Positions 37,374-46,102 of a stretch of 64,000 nt of DNA are shown one piece after another. The DNA is taken from positions 1-64,000 of the forward strand of contig USPD01000001.1 in the NCBI GenBank assembly GCA_900556585.1, read 5' to 3'. The stretch is from an uncultured Eggerthella sp. (GTDB lineage: Bacteria > Actinomycetota > Coriobacteriia > Coriobacteriales > Eggerthellaceae). Below the pieces are notes generated by a model. That model had not been told where the DNA came from, did no database searches, and saw only the letters and a program-made list of their open reading frames with translations. Numbering within the stretch: the first letter of the stretch is position 1; every line of letters begins with the position of its first letter. Position numbers and translations under genes: made by a program.

Positions 37374-39419
37374 ATGCAAGCGCCTATAGATCTTCAGGTA
37401 TTGCAATCACCACAGTTGAATAAACCTGTGCAGCGCGAGCACCATCCACTGCATCACAGCTATATTTGGATGAGCATGGTTCGTGCGCTTCCGTACATCA
37501 TTTTGGCAATTTTGGCATCGGTCGGGCCTGCGCTTTCTTCTTTGGTGGAAGATTTAGATGTGGCAGGATTTGGTCAGCTTTCTCTTCCTATTACTGTTGG
37601 GATTTGCCTTATCGTTATTTTGGTTATTGCTGGAATTGGAATAGGATGCTCGGCTATTGCATATCGATACAAATGGTATGAATTCGGCCTTTCGGAATTT
37701 AGTTACTGTACGGGCATTTTAAACAAAAGACGCTCACACATTCCGTATTCGAAAGTTCAGTCGGTCAATGAAAAAATGTCGCTTTTGCAACGCTTAATTG
37801 GCGTTGTTACGGTAACGATTGACACGGCTGGTGGCGAATCGAACAGCGCAGTTGTGGTTCCTTATGTGGAAAAATCTGCTGCTGAACGTATTCGCCAGGA
37901 ACTGTTCATGAGAAAAAACCTATTGGCTTCTGGGCTAACTCCAGAAGAAGTTGATATACAGATGGCAACGCTTACCGCGCAGTCTACTCAAAGAGGAGGA
38001 GCTCCTATTCCGCCTTGGGAAGGACAACAGTCAGCGTCAACTCCTGTGATGCCTGGAACAGCGCCTTATGCTCCTGTGGACCCCGTGAATTCTGGAATAC
38101 CAGCTCCCTCCGGATGCTCAACGCAATCAAGCGTTCAGTCAAGTATTCCGCTTGGTATTCATACTCCTCAGCCATCGCCCATGAATGGAAATGTGCTTGA
38201 TATGCCTGCTGGCATACTTGACGACATGCGTGGCATCTTCGCGGGAAATGAAGTGGACACAGGAACCGTAACTTGTGAATATGGTTTGTCTAATAAAGAG
38301 CTTCTTCTTTCGGCGCTTTCCAGCAAGACTTCATTTGCATTTGTGCTAATCGGTGTAGTATCAGCGCTTTCTACTTTGCTTAGTGGATTGATTGATACTC
38401 GAATTATTGCGAGTAGTGAAGTAGTTTATTCTGCGGCATGGAATATGTTTGGCGCACAAGTGAGCATATTTGTGCTGTTGGGTATAGTTAGTGTTCTGGT
38501 ATTTCTTTGGGTGATCAGCGTTGTTTCTTCGTGCTTGTCTTATGCGGGCTTTCGCTCCCGCAGAAGAGGCGATCGCATTGAGGTGGAGCGCGGACTGATA
38601 ACTCATGTTTTTACCGGTATGGATGTGGATCGCGTTCAGTCTATTCATATTCATCAAACGTTCTTCCAGCGCATTCTTGGATGCTGCTCTGTGGCGTATG
38701 GACGTGTAGGCGCTATGGAACAAGAAGGATCCGATACAAATGGAATAACTGATGCGGAAAAATTAGTTGTTCATCCGTTTTTGCCGTTGTTTCGTGTTGA
38801 AGAAGTTATTGCTGGGCTAACGCCTGAATATCAATCGCTTCCAAAGGCAACAAAATCCGTTCCAAAAAACGCCCTTAGGCGTGCCTTGATTCGCCGCGTA
38901 ATTTGGCAAGGACTAGGCTTTTGGCTGCTGGTAATTCTTGCATGCGCGTGGGTGCTCCTGTTTGTTTTAGTGCCAACCGAAATGTCTCAAAAATTTGTTG
39001 GAGACATGACACTTTTTGAAAGCATGCTTCTTGCGTCAGGTATTTCGATAAGCCTTATTATTGTGATAGCGCTCTTTGAGGCAGTTAATGCAGTCTTGTG
39101 GTACAAGCGTGCGGCAATGGGATGGGACCATTTTGGATTTACCGTGGTTAATGGTGGTTTTTCGGTCGATACGGTAACCGTTCCAAGAACAAAAATTCAG
39201 GTTGCCGAAGTGCGAGCCAATCCGCTTCAGCGACTATCGAAAGTAGCAAGTGTTTCAGTGGTTACCGCGGCAGGTGTAGGCAGTACAAAGCATCGTTTAA
39301 TTGACATTTCTATGCAAGATGCCGATATGTGGTTTGCATGGGCTCGTCCTCATGGAAACCACTTGGATAGCGGCATGAATGGTACTGAATCCGCCAAAGA
39401 TTCTAGAGCAACGGTTTAA
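37374..39419 (+). CDS. Multi-domain bacterial PH-domain membrane protein (YdbT-like)
   Basis: 681 residues, starting directly behind the preceding stop. Three bPH2 domains each follow a membrane pair: about 40-175 (SHIPYSKVQSVNEKMSLLQRLIG), about 320-480 (DRIEVERGLITHVFTGMDVDRVQSIH) and about 520-650 (VPRTKIQVAEVRANPLQRLS). Between the first and second lies a ~75-residue Pro/Ser/Gln-rich linker (about 205-280), longer than usual in YdbT. Function is presumed envelope homeostasis with its neighbour. Confidence 0.85.
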   Translation: MQAPIDLQVLQSPQLNKPVQREHHPLHHSYIWMSMVRALPYIILAILASVGPALSSLVEDLDVAGFGQLSLPITVGICLIVILVIAGIGIGCSAIAYRYKWYEFGLSEFSYCTGILNKRRSHIPYSKVQSVNEKMSLLQRLIGVVTVTIDTAGGESNSAVVVPYVEKSAAERIRQELFMRKNLLASGLTPEEVDIQMATLTAQSTQRGGAPIPPWEGQQSASTPVMPGTAPYAPVDPVNSGIPAPSGCSTQSSVQSSIPLGIHTPQPSPMNGNVLDMPAGILDDMRGIFAGNEVDTGTVTCEYGLSNKELLLSALSSKTSFAFVLIGVVSALSTLLSGLIDTRIIASSEVVYSAAWNMFGAQVSIFVLLGIVSVLVFLWVISVVSSCLSYAGFRSRRRGDRIEVERGLITHVFTGMDVDRVQSIHIHQTFFQRILGCCSVAYGRVGAMEQEGSDTNGITDAEKLVVHPFLPLFRVEEVIAGLTPEYQSLPKATKSVPKNALRRALIRRVIWQGLGFWLLVILACAWVLLFVLVPTEMSQKFVGDMTLFESMLLASGISISLIIVIALFEAVNAVLWYKRAAMGWDHFGFTVVNGGFSVDTVTVPRTKIQVAEVRANPLQRLSKVASVSVVTAAGVGSTKHRLIDISMQDADMWFAWARPHGNHLDSGMNGTESAKDSRATV

Positions 39420-39422
39420 TAA

Positions 39423-39584
39423 CGAATTCCATTTTTTACTTGGTTTGAGGCATATCTAGGGAAACTATGTAAGAAAGCCGTAAGCGATCTGAGACGTCTG
39501 GTGGGCGTTGCAGGGCTGGCTGTGGTTACGGTTGCCCGTTGGTTTGTTAATGGAATTATGCGTGAGCGTATGAAAGGAAAATGA
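39423..39584 (+). other. Candidate small membrane ORF without a standard start codon
   Basis: A frame of about 53 codons runs from just after the YdbT-like stop to TGA at 39582-39584, overlapping the ATG of the PspC gene. The product would be FTWFEAYLGKLCKKAV, then a hydrophobic stretch (LVGVAGLAVVTVARWF) and a basic tail. Codon use looks coding, but the only in-frame start is a late GTG in the hydrophobic part. It may be a decayed small gene or use a non-standard start. Confidence 0.3.
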
Positions 39585-40528
39585 TGGCTCTTGGTAAACA
39601 TATTCATCAAGCAGCCAGTAAAGGATCTCCTTCGTGGTTTAAGGGAAACGACAAGGTTATAGCGGGCGTATGCGACGGTATTGCGCAACGTTTGGAAGTT
39701 GATGCGATTGTTGCTCGTGTAACATGCGTGGTTCTCTTTATTTCAACAGCGGGCTTAGTCGCAATTCCTTATGTGGTGTTAGCGTTTGTTTTGCCAAAAC
39801 AACCTGAAAACAATGCCCTGGTAGACGTAGCTCCCGTATCAGTAGTTTCAGACCGTTACGATGAAGTGGTTCAAGCACAGAAAGCTAATGGTGTAAAAAC
39901 TCCTGAGCGTTACGGGATTCATGCCGATGCTGGGCATGTTCCGCCCGTGCCTCCGCAGGGAGAAGGGATTAATGTTGATCAAAAAGGTGTCTATATTGCG
40001 TATAGGCATACCGAAACTCCTGAAGATCATGAAATACCTCGTACCAACAGGGTTTTAATTGTTGTTACTGTTGCTATTGCTTTGCTTGCATTGCTGATCG
40101 CAATGGCAAATTCAATCATCGCTCGTCATCCTGATTTAGACATTTTTAATTTTTGGCCAGAGTTGCTTATCGTAGCAGGAACAACGCTTCTTGTTTGCTT
40201 TTACGACCGTCTGCCATTCACTATTCGTATAACGGGGCTTATATTTTGCGTTGAACTCACCTGCATGCTGTTGCCCTTTACGTTGGGAATCTGTCCGCTC
40301 CATTCGCTTGAGAGAGTAGGCTTTGGCCCTGTCATTCTGAGCTGTGCAAGCATAGGATGCTTTATTTACTTTTTGGTAAGAAAGCGACCGGGGGCGCTCG
40401 TTGCGATGGTTATTCTATTTGGCTTAGCGCTAGTTTTAATGATGGGCGAAATTGGTCTTTTGGAACGCATTATGGCAGCATCGTCATATTCTAAACACAA
40501 TATAACGTCTCCCCTGATCAGGCATTAA
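39584..40528 (+). CDS. PspC-domain membrane protein
   Basis: 314 residues from ATG 39584 (AAAGGA 5 nt before; ATG 39581 is too close to it). PspC domain at about 18-75: NDKVIAGVCDGIAQRLEVDAIVARVT then a membrane segment. A ~90-residue soluble linker follows, then four to five membrane segments (about 150-310) resembling the LiaF/DUF5668 type. PspC proteins sense or respond to envelope stress. Together with the two PH-domain genes upstream it forms an apparent envelope-homeostasis unit. Confidence 0.85.
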   Translation: MALGKHIHQAASKGSPSWFKGNDKVIAGVCDGIAQRLEVDAIVARVTCVVLFISTAGLVAIPYVVLAFVLPKQPENNALVDVAPVSVVSDRYDEVVQAQKANGVKTPERYGIHADAGHVPPVPPQGEGINVDQKGVYIAYRHTETPEDHEIPRTNRVLIVVTVAIALLALLIAMANSIIARHPDLDIFNFWPELLIVAGTTLLVCFYDRLPFTIRITGLIFCVELTCMLLPFTLGICPLHSLERVGFGPVILSCASIGCFIYFLVRKRPGALVAMVILFGLALVLMMGEIGLLERIMAASSYSKHNITSPLIRH

Positions 40529-40597
40529 AATACAGTTTTTTATCCTGCGCTTTTGGCTTTAACGCTTTCGAAACTGACCGTTTACCGTGCCTATAAT

Positions 40598-40626
40598 TTG
40601 GTCGAAAAAGCCTTGCGCGGTATACT
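40598..40626 (+). promoter_or_regulatory. Promoter upstream of the double-psi-barrel protein
   Basis: TTGGTC (40598-40603), 17-bp spacer, TATACT (40621-40626). Start near 40633 gives a leader of about 200 nt. Confidence 0.6.
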
Positions 40627-40632
40627 ATTAGA

Positions 40633-40835
40633 TGCACTTTTTGTGCTCCCTTGTTATTCGTGAAGGTGACAAAACGTGGTGTGGCTTTTGTGAGTGCAGT
40701 TTAAATAGCGCCGCAAACATAAAGCTAACCATTCGCTTTCGGAACTATACAAAGGAAAGAAGGCCCAAGTGTTTTAACGGGTAGCCAGAAATGAAGAATT
40801 AAAACACTTCGGCGAAGCCACGGCATTGGAGTTTT
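40633..40835 (+). promoter_or_regulatory. Long structured leader, riboswitch-like but unassigned
   Basis: About 200 nt from the predicted start to the TTG codon. GTGGCTT (40682-40688) can pair with AAGCCAC (40815-40821) to close the whole domain, and GTGTTTTAA (40769-40777) pairs perfectly with TTAAAACAC (40799-40807). The ribosome site GGAG (40827-40830) lies directly behind the closing stem. Actinobacterial wall-hydrolase genes are often preceded by c-di-AMP (ydaO) riboswitches, but the ydaO consensus was not recognised here. Confidence 0.4.
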
Positions 40836-41579
40836 TTGGTTAAAGCTAGACCACATACAAGCAGTCGGTTTTTACCGATTATGGGCGTTGTTGTAGTCAT
40901 GGTTGCAATTGTAGTTGCTCTCCTTTTTTCAGGAGCAACTCAAGCTCAAGGTTCTGGTCAGGAAGATTCTTCAACACTGGGTTTTGGTTCTTCTCAGTCT
41001 TCTAATAGTTCTATGTCTGCGGCAGATCGTGCATCTGCTTCATCGGATCAATCTGATGATATGGCTGTTTCGGAAACAATTGAATTGAATGAAAGTTCCC
41101 AGCGCTCTATTACTGTTAAGGATCCTGATCCTGTTGTAGTGCCTATTGCTATAGACGAAACCAACCCTGAAGCAAAGCAAAAAGCTTCCGAGGTATGCAC
41201 GCTCGATCCGCTTCCAACGGCACCACGTGTTGCTCCTGATGTAAATGATGGTACCTGGTCAACAGGTCTTGCTACGGCATACAACATCACGACAAACGAT
41301 GATGGTTTTGGTAATTTTGGGGTAACAAACACCGCTTCAGGTATTGATTTGACGGATAACAGCATCACTGTTGCGGTACCTGCAGAGCAGTCCTATTTGG
41401 TGGGTAGCGTTGTTGAAATTTGCTACGACGGCAAAGTGGTTATTGCAACTGTTACCGATACTGGTGGATTTGCAAAGTACGGCCGTGCATTAGATTTGGC
41501 ACCTGGCGTATATAAAGCCTTTGGTGCAAGCACTCCATCGGAATGGGGAGTACGCACTATATACTATCGTTTCCTATAA
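40836..41579 (+). CDS. Secreted double-psi beta-barrel (3D/RlpA-like) protein
   Basis: 247 residues from a TTG start behind GGAG. One N-terminal membrane/signal segment (about 12-35, ending near TQAQG), a Ser/Asp-rich linker to ~130, then a C-terminal domain of ~105 residues: LATAYN, then VGSVVEICYDGKVVIATVTDTGGFAKYGRALDLAPGVYKAF. This is the barrel of RlpA/3D proteins, with the Asp residues (VTDTGGF, ALDLAP) that form the active site in lytic transglycosylase-like members. A cell-wall role is likely. Terminator follows at once. Confidence 0.8.
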   Translation: MVKARPHTSSRFLPIMGVVVVMVAIVVALLFSGATQAQGSGQEDSSTLGFGSSQSSNSSMSAADRASASSDQSDDMAVSETIELNESSQRSITVKDPDPVVVPIAIDETNPEAKQKASEVCTLDPLPTAPRVAPDVNDGTWSTGLATAYNITTNDDGFGNFGVTNTASGIDLTDNSITVAVPAEQSYLVGSVVEICYDGKVVIATVTDTGGFAKYGRALDLAPGVYKAFGASTPSEWGVRTIYYRFL

Positions 41580-41584
41580 AAGTA

Positions 41585-41620
41585 AAAGTAAACGCGCACA
41601 AGTTGCGCGTTTTTTACTTT
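41585..41620 (+). terminator. Terminator after the double-psi-barrel gene
   Basis: AACGCGCA (41591-41598) pairs with TGCGCGTT (41604-41611), extended by AAAGTAAA/TTTACTTT, with a T run. Confidence 0.85.
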
Positions 41621-41714
41621 AAGCGCATGATTCAACTATTCACAATTCTAAGGTTGCCTGTAAACCTAATTGAAGCATATAGGTTTATACTGTAGCGACG
41701 AGAAAAGGACGGCT

Positions 41715-42374
41715 ATGAGCAACGTAATTATCGTCGGCTGCGGGCGCGTGGGTTCGCGGTTGGCATTAATGCTTTCTGACCACGATGATAATGTGTGCGT
41801 TATTGATCGCAATCCTCGTGCGTTTGCGGCACTTGGGCGCGACTTCAATGGTTCAACCTTTCCAGGTGTTGGTTATGACGAAGAGGTGCTGGTGGCTGCC
41901 GGCATCGAAGAGTGTGATTTTGTTGCAGCGGTAACCCAGAGCGACAATACGAACTTAATGGTGGTAGAAATTGCTCGTCGATTATATGATGTCCCCCATG
42001 CTGTGGCACGTTTATATGACAGTTCGCATGAACGTACCTATATGCAATTAGGTATTGACTACGTTTGCGGCACAACGCTTGTAGCTGAAGAGTTATTCTC
42101 CAAAGCAACGTCAGGCATTGGCGATCATATTGCTACGTTTTCTGATTACGAAGTTCTTCAATTTGCGCTCGATCTAAGCTCAACAGGACAAAACTCAATA
42201 AAAGTTTCTGAACTTGAATCGCGTCACGCATTGCGCGTGTGTGCATTCGAACGAGCCGACGGAAGTATTAGTTCCATTCCTTCGTCTTCAAGCATTTTGT
42301 ATCAAGGCGATGCGGTGCTTGCGGTTGTGGCGCAAAGCGCAATTCCTACCATTGCGAAGTTCGCACAGGATTAA
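41715..42374 (+). CDS. RCK/TrkA-type potassium uptake regulator 1
   Basis: 219 residues from ATG 41715 (AAAAGGA before it). N-terminal Rossmann RCK_N domain (NVIIVGCGRVGSRLALML binds NAD(H)/nucleotide; acidic VIDRN at the end of strand 2) about 1-130, then a TrkA_C domain about 140-219 (SVSELESRHALRVCAFERADG equivalent region). It regulates a Trk/Ktr channel by nucleotide binding. The channel itself is not adjacent. A second RCK gene follows after 11 bp, like the CeoB/CeoC arrangement of Actinobacteria. Confidence 0.9.
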   Translation: MSNVIIVGCGRVGSRLALMLSDHDDNVCVIDRNPRAFAALGRDFNGSTFPGVGYDEEVLVAAGIEECDFVAAVTQSDNTNLMVVEIARRLYDVPHAVARLYDSSHERTYMQLGIDYVCGTTLVAEELFSKATSGIGDHIATFSDYEVLQFALDLSSTGQNSIKVSELESRHALRVCAFERADGSISSIPSSSSILYQGDAVLAVVAQSAIPTIAKFAQD

Positions 42375-42385
42375 CGGAGGGGCAG

Positions 42386-43057
42386 ATGTATATCGTTATT
42401 GTTGGCGGCGGTAAGCTAGGTGCGTATCTAGCTACGACTCTACTTCGTGGTGATAATCAAGTTGCTATTATTGAAGAAGAGGAAAGTGCTGCCATTGAGC
42501 TTTCCGAAAAGCTTGATGGCTCGTGTCTGGTTATTCATGGTGATGGCTGTTCGGCAACCATTCAAGATGATGCAGGAACAGGGCAGGCTGACGTTTTTGT
42601 GGCGGCTACAGGCCAGGACGAAGATAACTTGGCAGCTTGTGAAATTGCAGCGCGAGTCTTTGATGTGCCGCGTAGTATTGCTCGCGTGAATAGTCCTAAA
42701 AATTTGCGTATCTTTCGCCGTTTAGGTATTGAAAGTATTTCATCAACAGCGCTTATTGCTCACATGATTGAAGAAGAAGCAATGTTGGGCTCAATGAGTG
42801 CTGCCGTTACCCTAACAAGCGATCAGATTGCACTAACGGAAATTAAAGTACCCACTTTGCGCAATCATGATAATTATCGGGGTATTCGCGCGGTTGATTT
42901 GGAATTTGGCGAAGGTGTTCGTCTAGTGGCAGTATCTCATGCAGATGAAGTAGAAGTTGTAGGTGAAGAAACTCGTATTTTCCCGGGTGATCAAGTTATT
43001 GTGGCTGCAGACACTGATCGGGTTGATGAAGCAATAGAATTAGTTCGCTCGTTATAA
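42386..43057 (+). CDS. RCK/TrkA-type potassium uptake regulator 2
   Basis: 223 residues; GGAGGGG lies before the ATG. Rossmann RCK_N domain with MYIVIVGGGKLGAYLATTL, followed by VAATGQDEDNLAACEIAARVF and a TrkA_C domain (about 140-223, TEIKVPTLRNHDNYRGIRAVDLEF). It is homologous to, but clearly diverged from, the preceding gene. Two-subunit RCK gating of one Trk channel is the likely arrangement. Confidence 0.9.
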   Translation: MYIVIVGGGKLGAYLATTLLRGDNQVAIIEEEESAAIELSEKLDGSCLVIHGDGCSATIQDDAGTGQADVFVAATGQDEDNLAACEIAARVFDVPRSIARVNSPKNLRIFRRLGIESISSTALIAHMIEEEAMLGSMSAAVTLTSDQIALTEIKVPTLRNHDNYRGIRAVDLEFGEGVRLVAVSHADEVEVVGEETRIFPGDQVIVAADTDRVDEAIELVRSL

Positions 43058-43093
43058 TAAAACCAGCAAAGAAAACCATAGGAAGGAATAGGC

Positions 43094-44437
43094 ATGATTG
43101 GTCGTTATACCCGTCCCGAAATGGGTGCAATTTGGGAGCTCCAAAACAAGTTTGAAATTTGGAAGGAAATCGAAGTGCTTGCTTGTGAAGCTCAGGCTGA
43201 ATTAGGCAAATCGGGCATCACTAAAGAAGAAGCTGCTTGGATTCGCGAACACGCCAATTTCACGGTAGAGCGCATTGATGAAATTGAAAAAATTACCAAT
43301 CATGACGTTATTGCGTTTACCACCAATATGGCCGAGTATATCGACGCAGATCTTCCTGAGGGTATGGAGCCACCAAGCCGTTGGGTTCACTACGGCATGA
43401 CTTCTTCAGACTTGGGAGATACAGCTCTTTCCTATCAAATTACCCAGGCAATGGATATTATTCTTGCTGACGTTAAACAGCTTGGCGAAACCTGCAAGCG
43501 TCGCGCGTTTGAATTCCAAGAAACGCTGTGCGTAGGCCGTACCCATGGCATCCATGCAGAACCTATGACATTCGGTATGAAGTTTGGCTCATGGGCTTGG
43601 GCATTAAAGCGTGCACAAACTCGTTTAGAAGAAGCTCGTCGCGTGGCGGCAACAGGCGCTATTTCTGGTGCTGTTGGTACCTATTCCAGCATTGATCCAT
43701 TTGTAGAGCAGTATGTATGCGAAAAGCTTGGTTTAACGCCTGATCCTCTTTCTACTCAGGTTTTGGCTCGTGATCGTCATGCTCAGGTTATGACAGCGCT
43801 TGCTGTTGCTGCAGCTACTCTGGAATCTATTGCTATGCAGGTTCGTTTGCTCCAGCAGTCCGATGTTATCGAAGCTGAGGAGCCATTCGCGAAGGGCCAA
43901 AAAGGATCTTCTGCTATGCCTCATAAGCGCAATCCTATTACGGCAGAACGTGTATGCGGTCTGTCCCGCGTAGTAAAGGCTAATGCTCAGGTTGCTTTGG
44001 ACGACGTAGCTTTGTGGTATGAGCGCGATATTTCCCATTCTGGTGCAGAACGTGTTGCTTTGGCTGATAGTTTCACCGCGCTTGATTATATGTTTGGCAA
44101 GATGCAGTGGATGCTTGATGGTTTACAAACTTATCCTGCCAAGATGGAGCACAATCTGTGGCGCACTAAGGGCTTAATCTTCTCGTCTAAGGTTCTTTTG
44201 GCGCTGGTACAAACAGGTATCACCCGTGAGGATGCCTATGTTATTGTTCAGCGAAACGCTATGAAGGTATGGGAAGATATCCAGAATGCTGTTGATGGCC
44301 CTACCTATCGCGAGCGCTTAGAGGTTGATCCGGAGGCAAAGCTTTCCAAAGAAACCCTGGATGAAATTTTCGATCCTTGGGATTTCTTGACCCGCAAAGA
44401 TATTGTGTTTGATCGCTTGAAGGAACTCGAATTTTAA
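43094..44437 (+). CDS. purB: Adenylosuccinate lyase
   Basis: 447 residues. Splits adenylosuccinate to AMP and SAICAR to AICAR, releasing fumarate. Signature KGSSAMPHKRNPI, the catalytic-loop serines within it, VHYGMTSSDLGDTALS and RTHGIHAEP with the catalytic histidine. Fumarase-superfamily helical core throughout. AGGAA precedes the ATG. The stop overlaps the next ATG by one base (TAATG). Confidence 0.97.
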   Translation: MIGRYTRPEMGAIWELQNKFEIWKEIEVLACEAQAELGKSGITKEEAAWIREHANFTVERIDEIEKITNHDVIAFTTNMAEYIDADLPEGMEPPSRWVHYGMTSSDLGDTALSYQITQAMDIILADVKQLGETCKRRAFEFQETLCVGRTHGIHAEPMTFGMKFGSWAWALKRAQTRLEEARRVAATGAISGAVGTYSSIDPFVEQYVCEKLGLTPDPLSTQVLARDRHAQVMTALAVAAATLESIAMQVRLLQQSDVIEAEEPFAKGQKGSSAMPHKRNPITAERVCGLSRVVKANAQVALDDVALWYERDISHSGAERVALADSFTALDYMFGKMQWMLDGLQTYPAKMEHNLWRTKGLIFSSKVLLALVQTGITREDAYVIVQRNAMKVWEDIQNAVDGPTYRERLEVDPEAKLSKETLDEIFDPWDFLTRKDIVFDRLKELEF

Positions 44438-45132
44438 TGATACGCATCGCTGTAGGCACCACATCTCCGCTCGTCCGAGATGTGGTGCTTTTCGATTTAG
44501 ATGGCACGGTATTAGATACTCACGATGCCATTTTGGACAGTATGCGCTATGCAACGCGTAAAGTTTTGAATCGCGTGATTCCTGATGAGGTGCTGCTCGC
44601 AGAAGTGGGGCAGCCTTTAGTAACGCAAATGCGCACGTTTGCGCCCGATGAAGAAACTGCCCAGGAACTTTTGGTGGCGTATCGTTCGCGCAACGAGGTG
44701 GATTTAGACCAAAAGACAGCGCCATTTTCAGGGATTGAGCAACTTGTTCGTGCATTGAAAAACAAAGGGTTCACCGTTGCAGTTGTTACTTCAAAGCGTG
44801 AAGTATTGGCGTCTGAAAGCTTAAAGTCCTTTGGAATGTATGACTTATTTGCTCGCGTTAATGGCATGGAAAGCAGTGCGGGTCATAAGCCTGATCCAGA
44901 CCCCTTGCTTCAGGCTGCAAAAGACTTGCGTGTATCCACTGATCGTTGCATGTATATTGGCGATAGTCCCTATGATTTGCAGGCGGCCAATGCTGCCCAT
45001 ATCCCCTGCGTTGGAGTAACGTGGGGAAAGTTTTTCGGGAGGGAAGTGTTAGAGCCTGAACATCCTGCCTTTTTAGTGAATAGCATGGATGAATTGCATC
45101 AGGCAATTTTGACATTAGCCCAAGCCAAATGA
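44437..45132 (+). CDS. HAD-family phosphatase (PGP/PpaX-like)
   Basis: 231 residues. HAD motif I FDLDGTVLD (about 19-27, two catalytic Asp), motif II VVTSK, a Lys at about 148 (GHKPDP) and motif IV YIGDSPYDLQAAN. Helical cap between I and II as in phosphoglycolate phosphatases. The first 17 residues are unusual: they lie over a perfect terminator-like hairpin (44456-44492), and a start at the GTG codons just before the catalytic motif is possible but without a ribosome site. Substrate cannot be assigned. Confidence 0.85.
   Translation: MIRIAVGTTSPLVRDVVLFDLDGTVLDTHDAILDSMRYATRKVLNRVIPDEVLLAEVGQPLVTQMRTFAPDEETAQELLVAYRSRNEVDLDQKTAPFSGIEQLVRALKNKGFTVAVVTSKREVLASESLKSFGMYDLFARVNGMESSAGHKPDPDPLLQAAKDLRVSTDRCMYIGDSPYDLQAANAAHIPCVGVTWGKFFGREVLEPEHPAFLVNSMDELHQAILTLAQAK
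44456..44492 (+). terminator. Terminator-like hairpin inside the 5' end of the HAD gene
   Basis: GCACCACATCTC (44456-44467) pairs perfectly with GAGATGTGGTGC (44477-44488) around a 9-nt loop, followed by TTTT. It looks like the purB terminator, yet the HAD reading frame passes through it. Confidence 0.65.
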
Positions 45133-45369
45133 TGTTGCGTGGGGTTCTGATCGCGGTTGGGATTTTATGTAGGTTAGGGACTTCAGCGTCATGCGCGCAG
45201 GAATTTCGCATTCAGGAATTTTGTGTATATGAATTCCGCTCCGTCTATATGAATTTCATTCGTTTCGCATGCAATAGGATCTCATACGCAATAGAGCTTC
45301 ATGCAAAATAAGTTCTTATTCGTGAGTGATACAATAATTAAAGCAAATTTCAATCATTAAGGATGTGCT

Positions 45370-45837
45370 ATGACTTCTTCTGAAACCCCTTTGGTGGGCA
45401 TTATTATGGGTTCTGAATCCGATATGGGAACCATGGAAGCTTGCATGAAGCAGCTTGATGAATTGGGCGTTCCCTATGAAGTTAAAGTTGCAAGTGCTCA
45501 TCGCAAGCCCGCTGTGGTTCATGAATGGGCATCAACCGCGGTAGAGCGTGGTATTCGCGTAATTATTGCTGCGGCTGGCAAAGCTGCTCATTTGGGTGGT
45601 GTGGTAGCTGCGTATACCCCGCTGCCAGTAATCGCTGTTCCTATGAAGACAAGCGATCTGGGCGGTCTGGATTCGTTGCTTTCTATGGTACAAATGCCCA
45701 GTGGTGTTCCCGTTGCTACTGTTGCCATTAATGGCGCAAAAAACGCCGCTATTCTAGCTGTTCAAATTTTGGGTACGGGCGACGAAGAGGCTCGTGCGAA
45801 AATTGAAAAGTTGAAGGCGGATATGGCTCAGGCTTAA
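45370..45837 (+). CDS. purE: N5-carboxyaminoimidazole ribonucleotide mutase (PurE class I)
   Basis: 155 residues. Converts N5-CAIR to CAIR. Signature [15 protein letters not shown] at the N-terminus, SAHRKP with the catalytic histidine, and [15 protein letters not shown]. The companion purK is not in the window. The preceding 237 bp contain degenerate GAATTT-rich repeats and nothing coding that is convincing. Confidence 0.95.
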   Translation: MTSSETPLVGIIMGSESDMGTMEACMKQLDELGVPYEVKVASAHRKPAVVHEWASTAVERGIRVIIAAAGKAAHLGGVVAAYTPLPVIAVPMKTSDLGGLDSLLSMVQMPSGVPVATVAINGAKNAAILAVQILGTGDEEARAKIEKLKADMAQA

Positions 45838-45897
45838 ATCTGATACTTTGTTCAGATTTGCTTTAAACATATCCCAACCTATAAGTGATCATGTGCC

Positions 45898-45958
45898 GTC
45901 CAAGTTTGTTGAGGTGTTTCAGCTGATACGATAACACCGCATACGAACTTGGACGTTT
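45898..45958 (+). terminator. Hairpin after purE
   Basis: CGTCCAAGTT and AACTTGGACG form the outer 10-bp stem, with GGTGTT/AACACC inside, followed by TTTT. Likely the purE terminator. Confidence 0.55.
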
Positions 45959-45982
45959 TGCATCACGAAAGAAGCCTAGATT

Positions 45983-46070
45983 CCCTTCGGAAGGATAAAC
46001 CCATCAATAAGATGAAACTCCTTCGGCGGGATAAACCCTCTTTACAGGGTAAGCCCCTTCGGTGGGGTTA
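45983..46070 (+). repeat. Cluster of small CUUCGG-loop hairpins before iorA
   Basis: Three similar units CCCTTCGGAAGGATAAACC (45983), CTCCTTCGGCGGGATAAACC (46019) and GCCCCTTCGGTGGGGTTAAA (46053), plus CCCTCTTTACAGGG between the last two. Each forms a short C-rich/G-rich stem with a TTCG loop. They lie 30-120 nt upstream of the iorA start. Confidence 0.7.
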
Positions 46071-46102
46071 AAGAGTCCGTCCGCACAATGAAAGAGTCTT
46101 GT

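Noticed and set aside
40633..40835. ydaO (c-di-AMP) or c-di-GMP riboswitch call for the leader
   Set aside because: The conserved core sequences of those classes could not be found; kept only as an unassigned structured leader.
45129..45311. 60-codon frame before purE with EFRIQEF-type repeats
   Set aside because: The repeats follow from degenerate GAATTT-rich DNA; no start signal. Treated as intergenic repeat decay.
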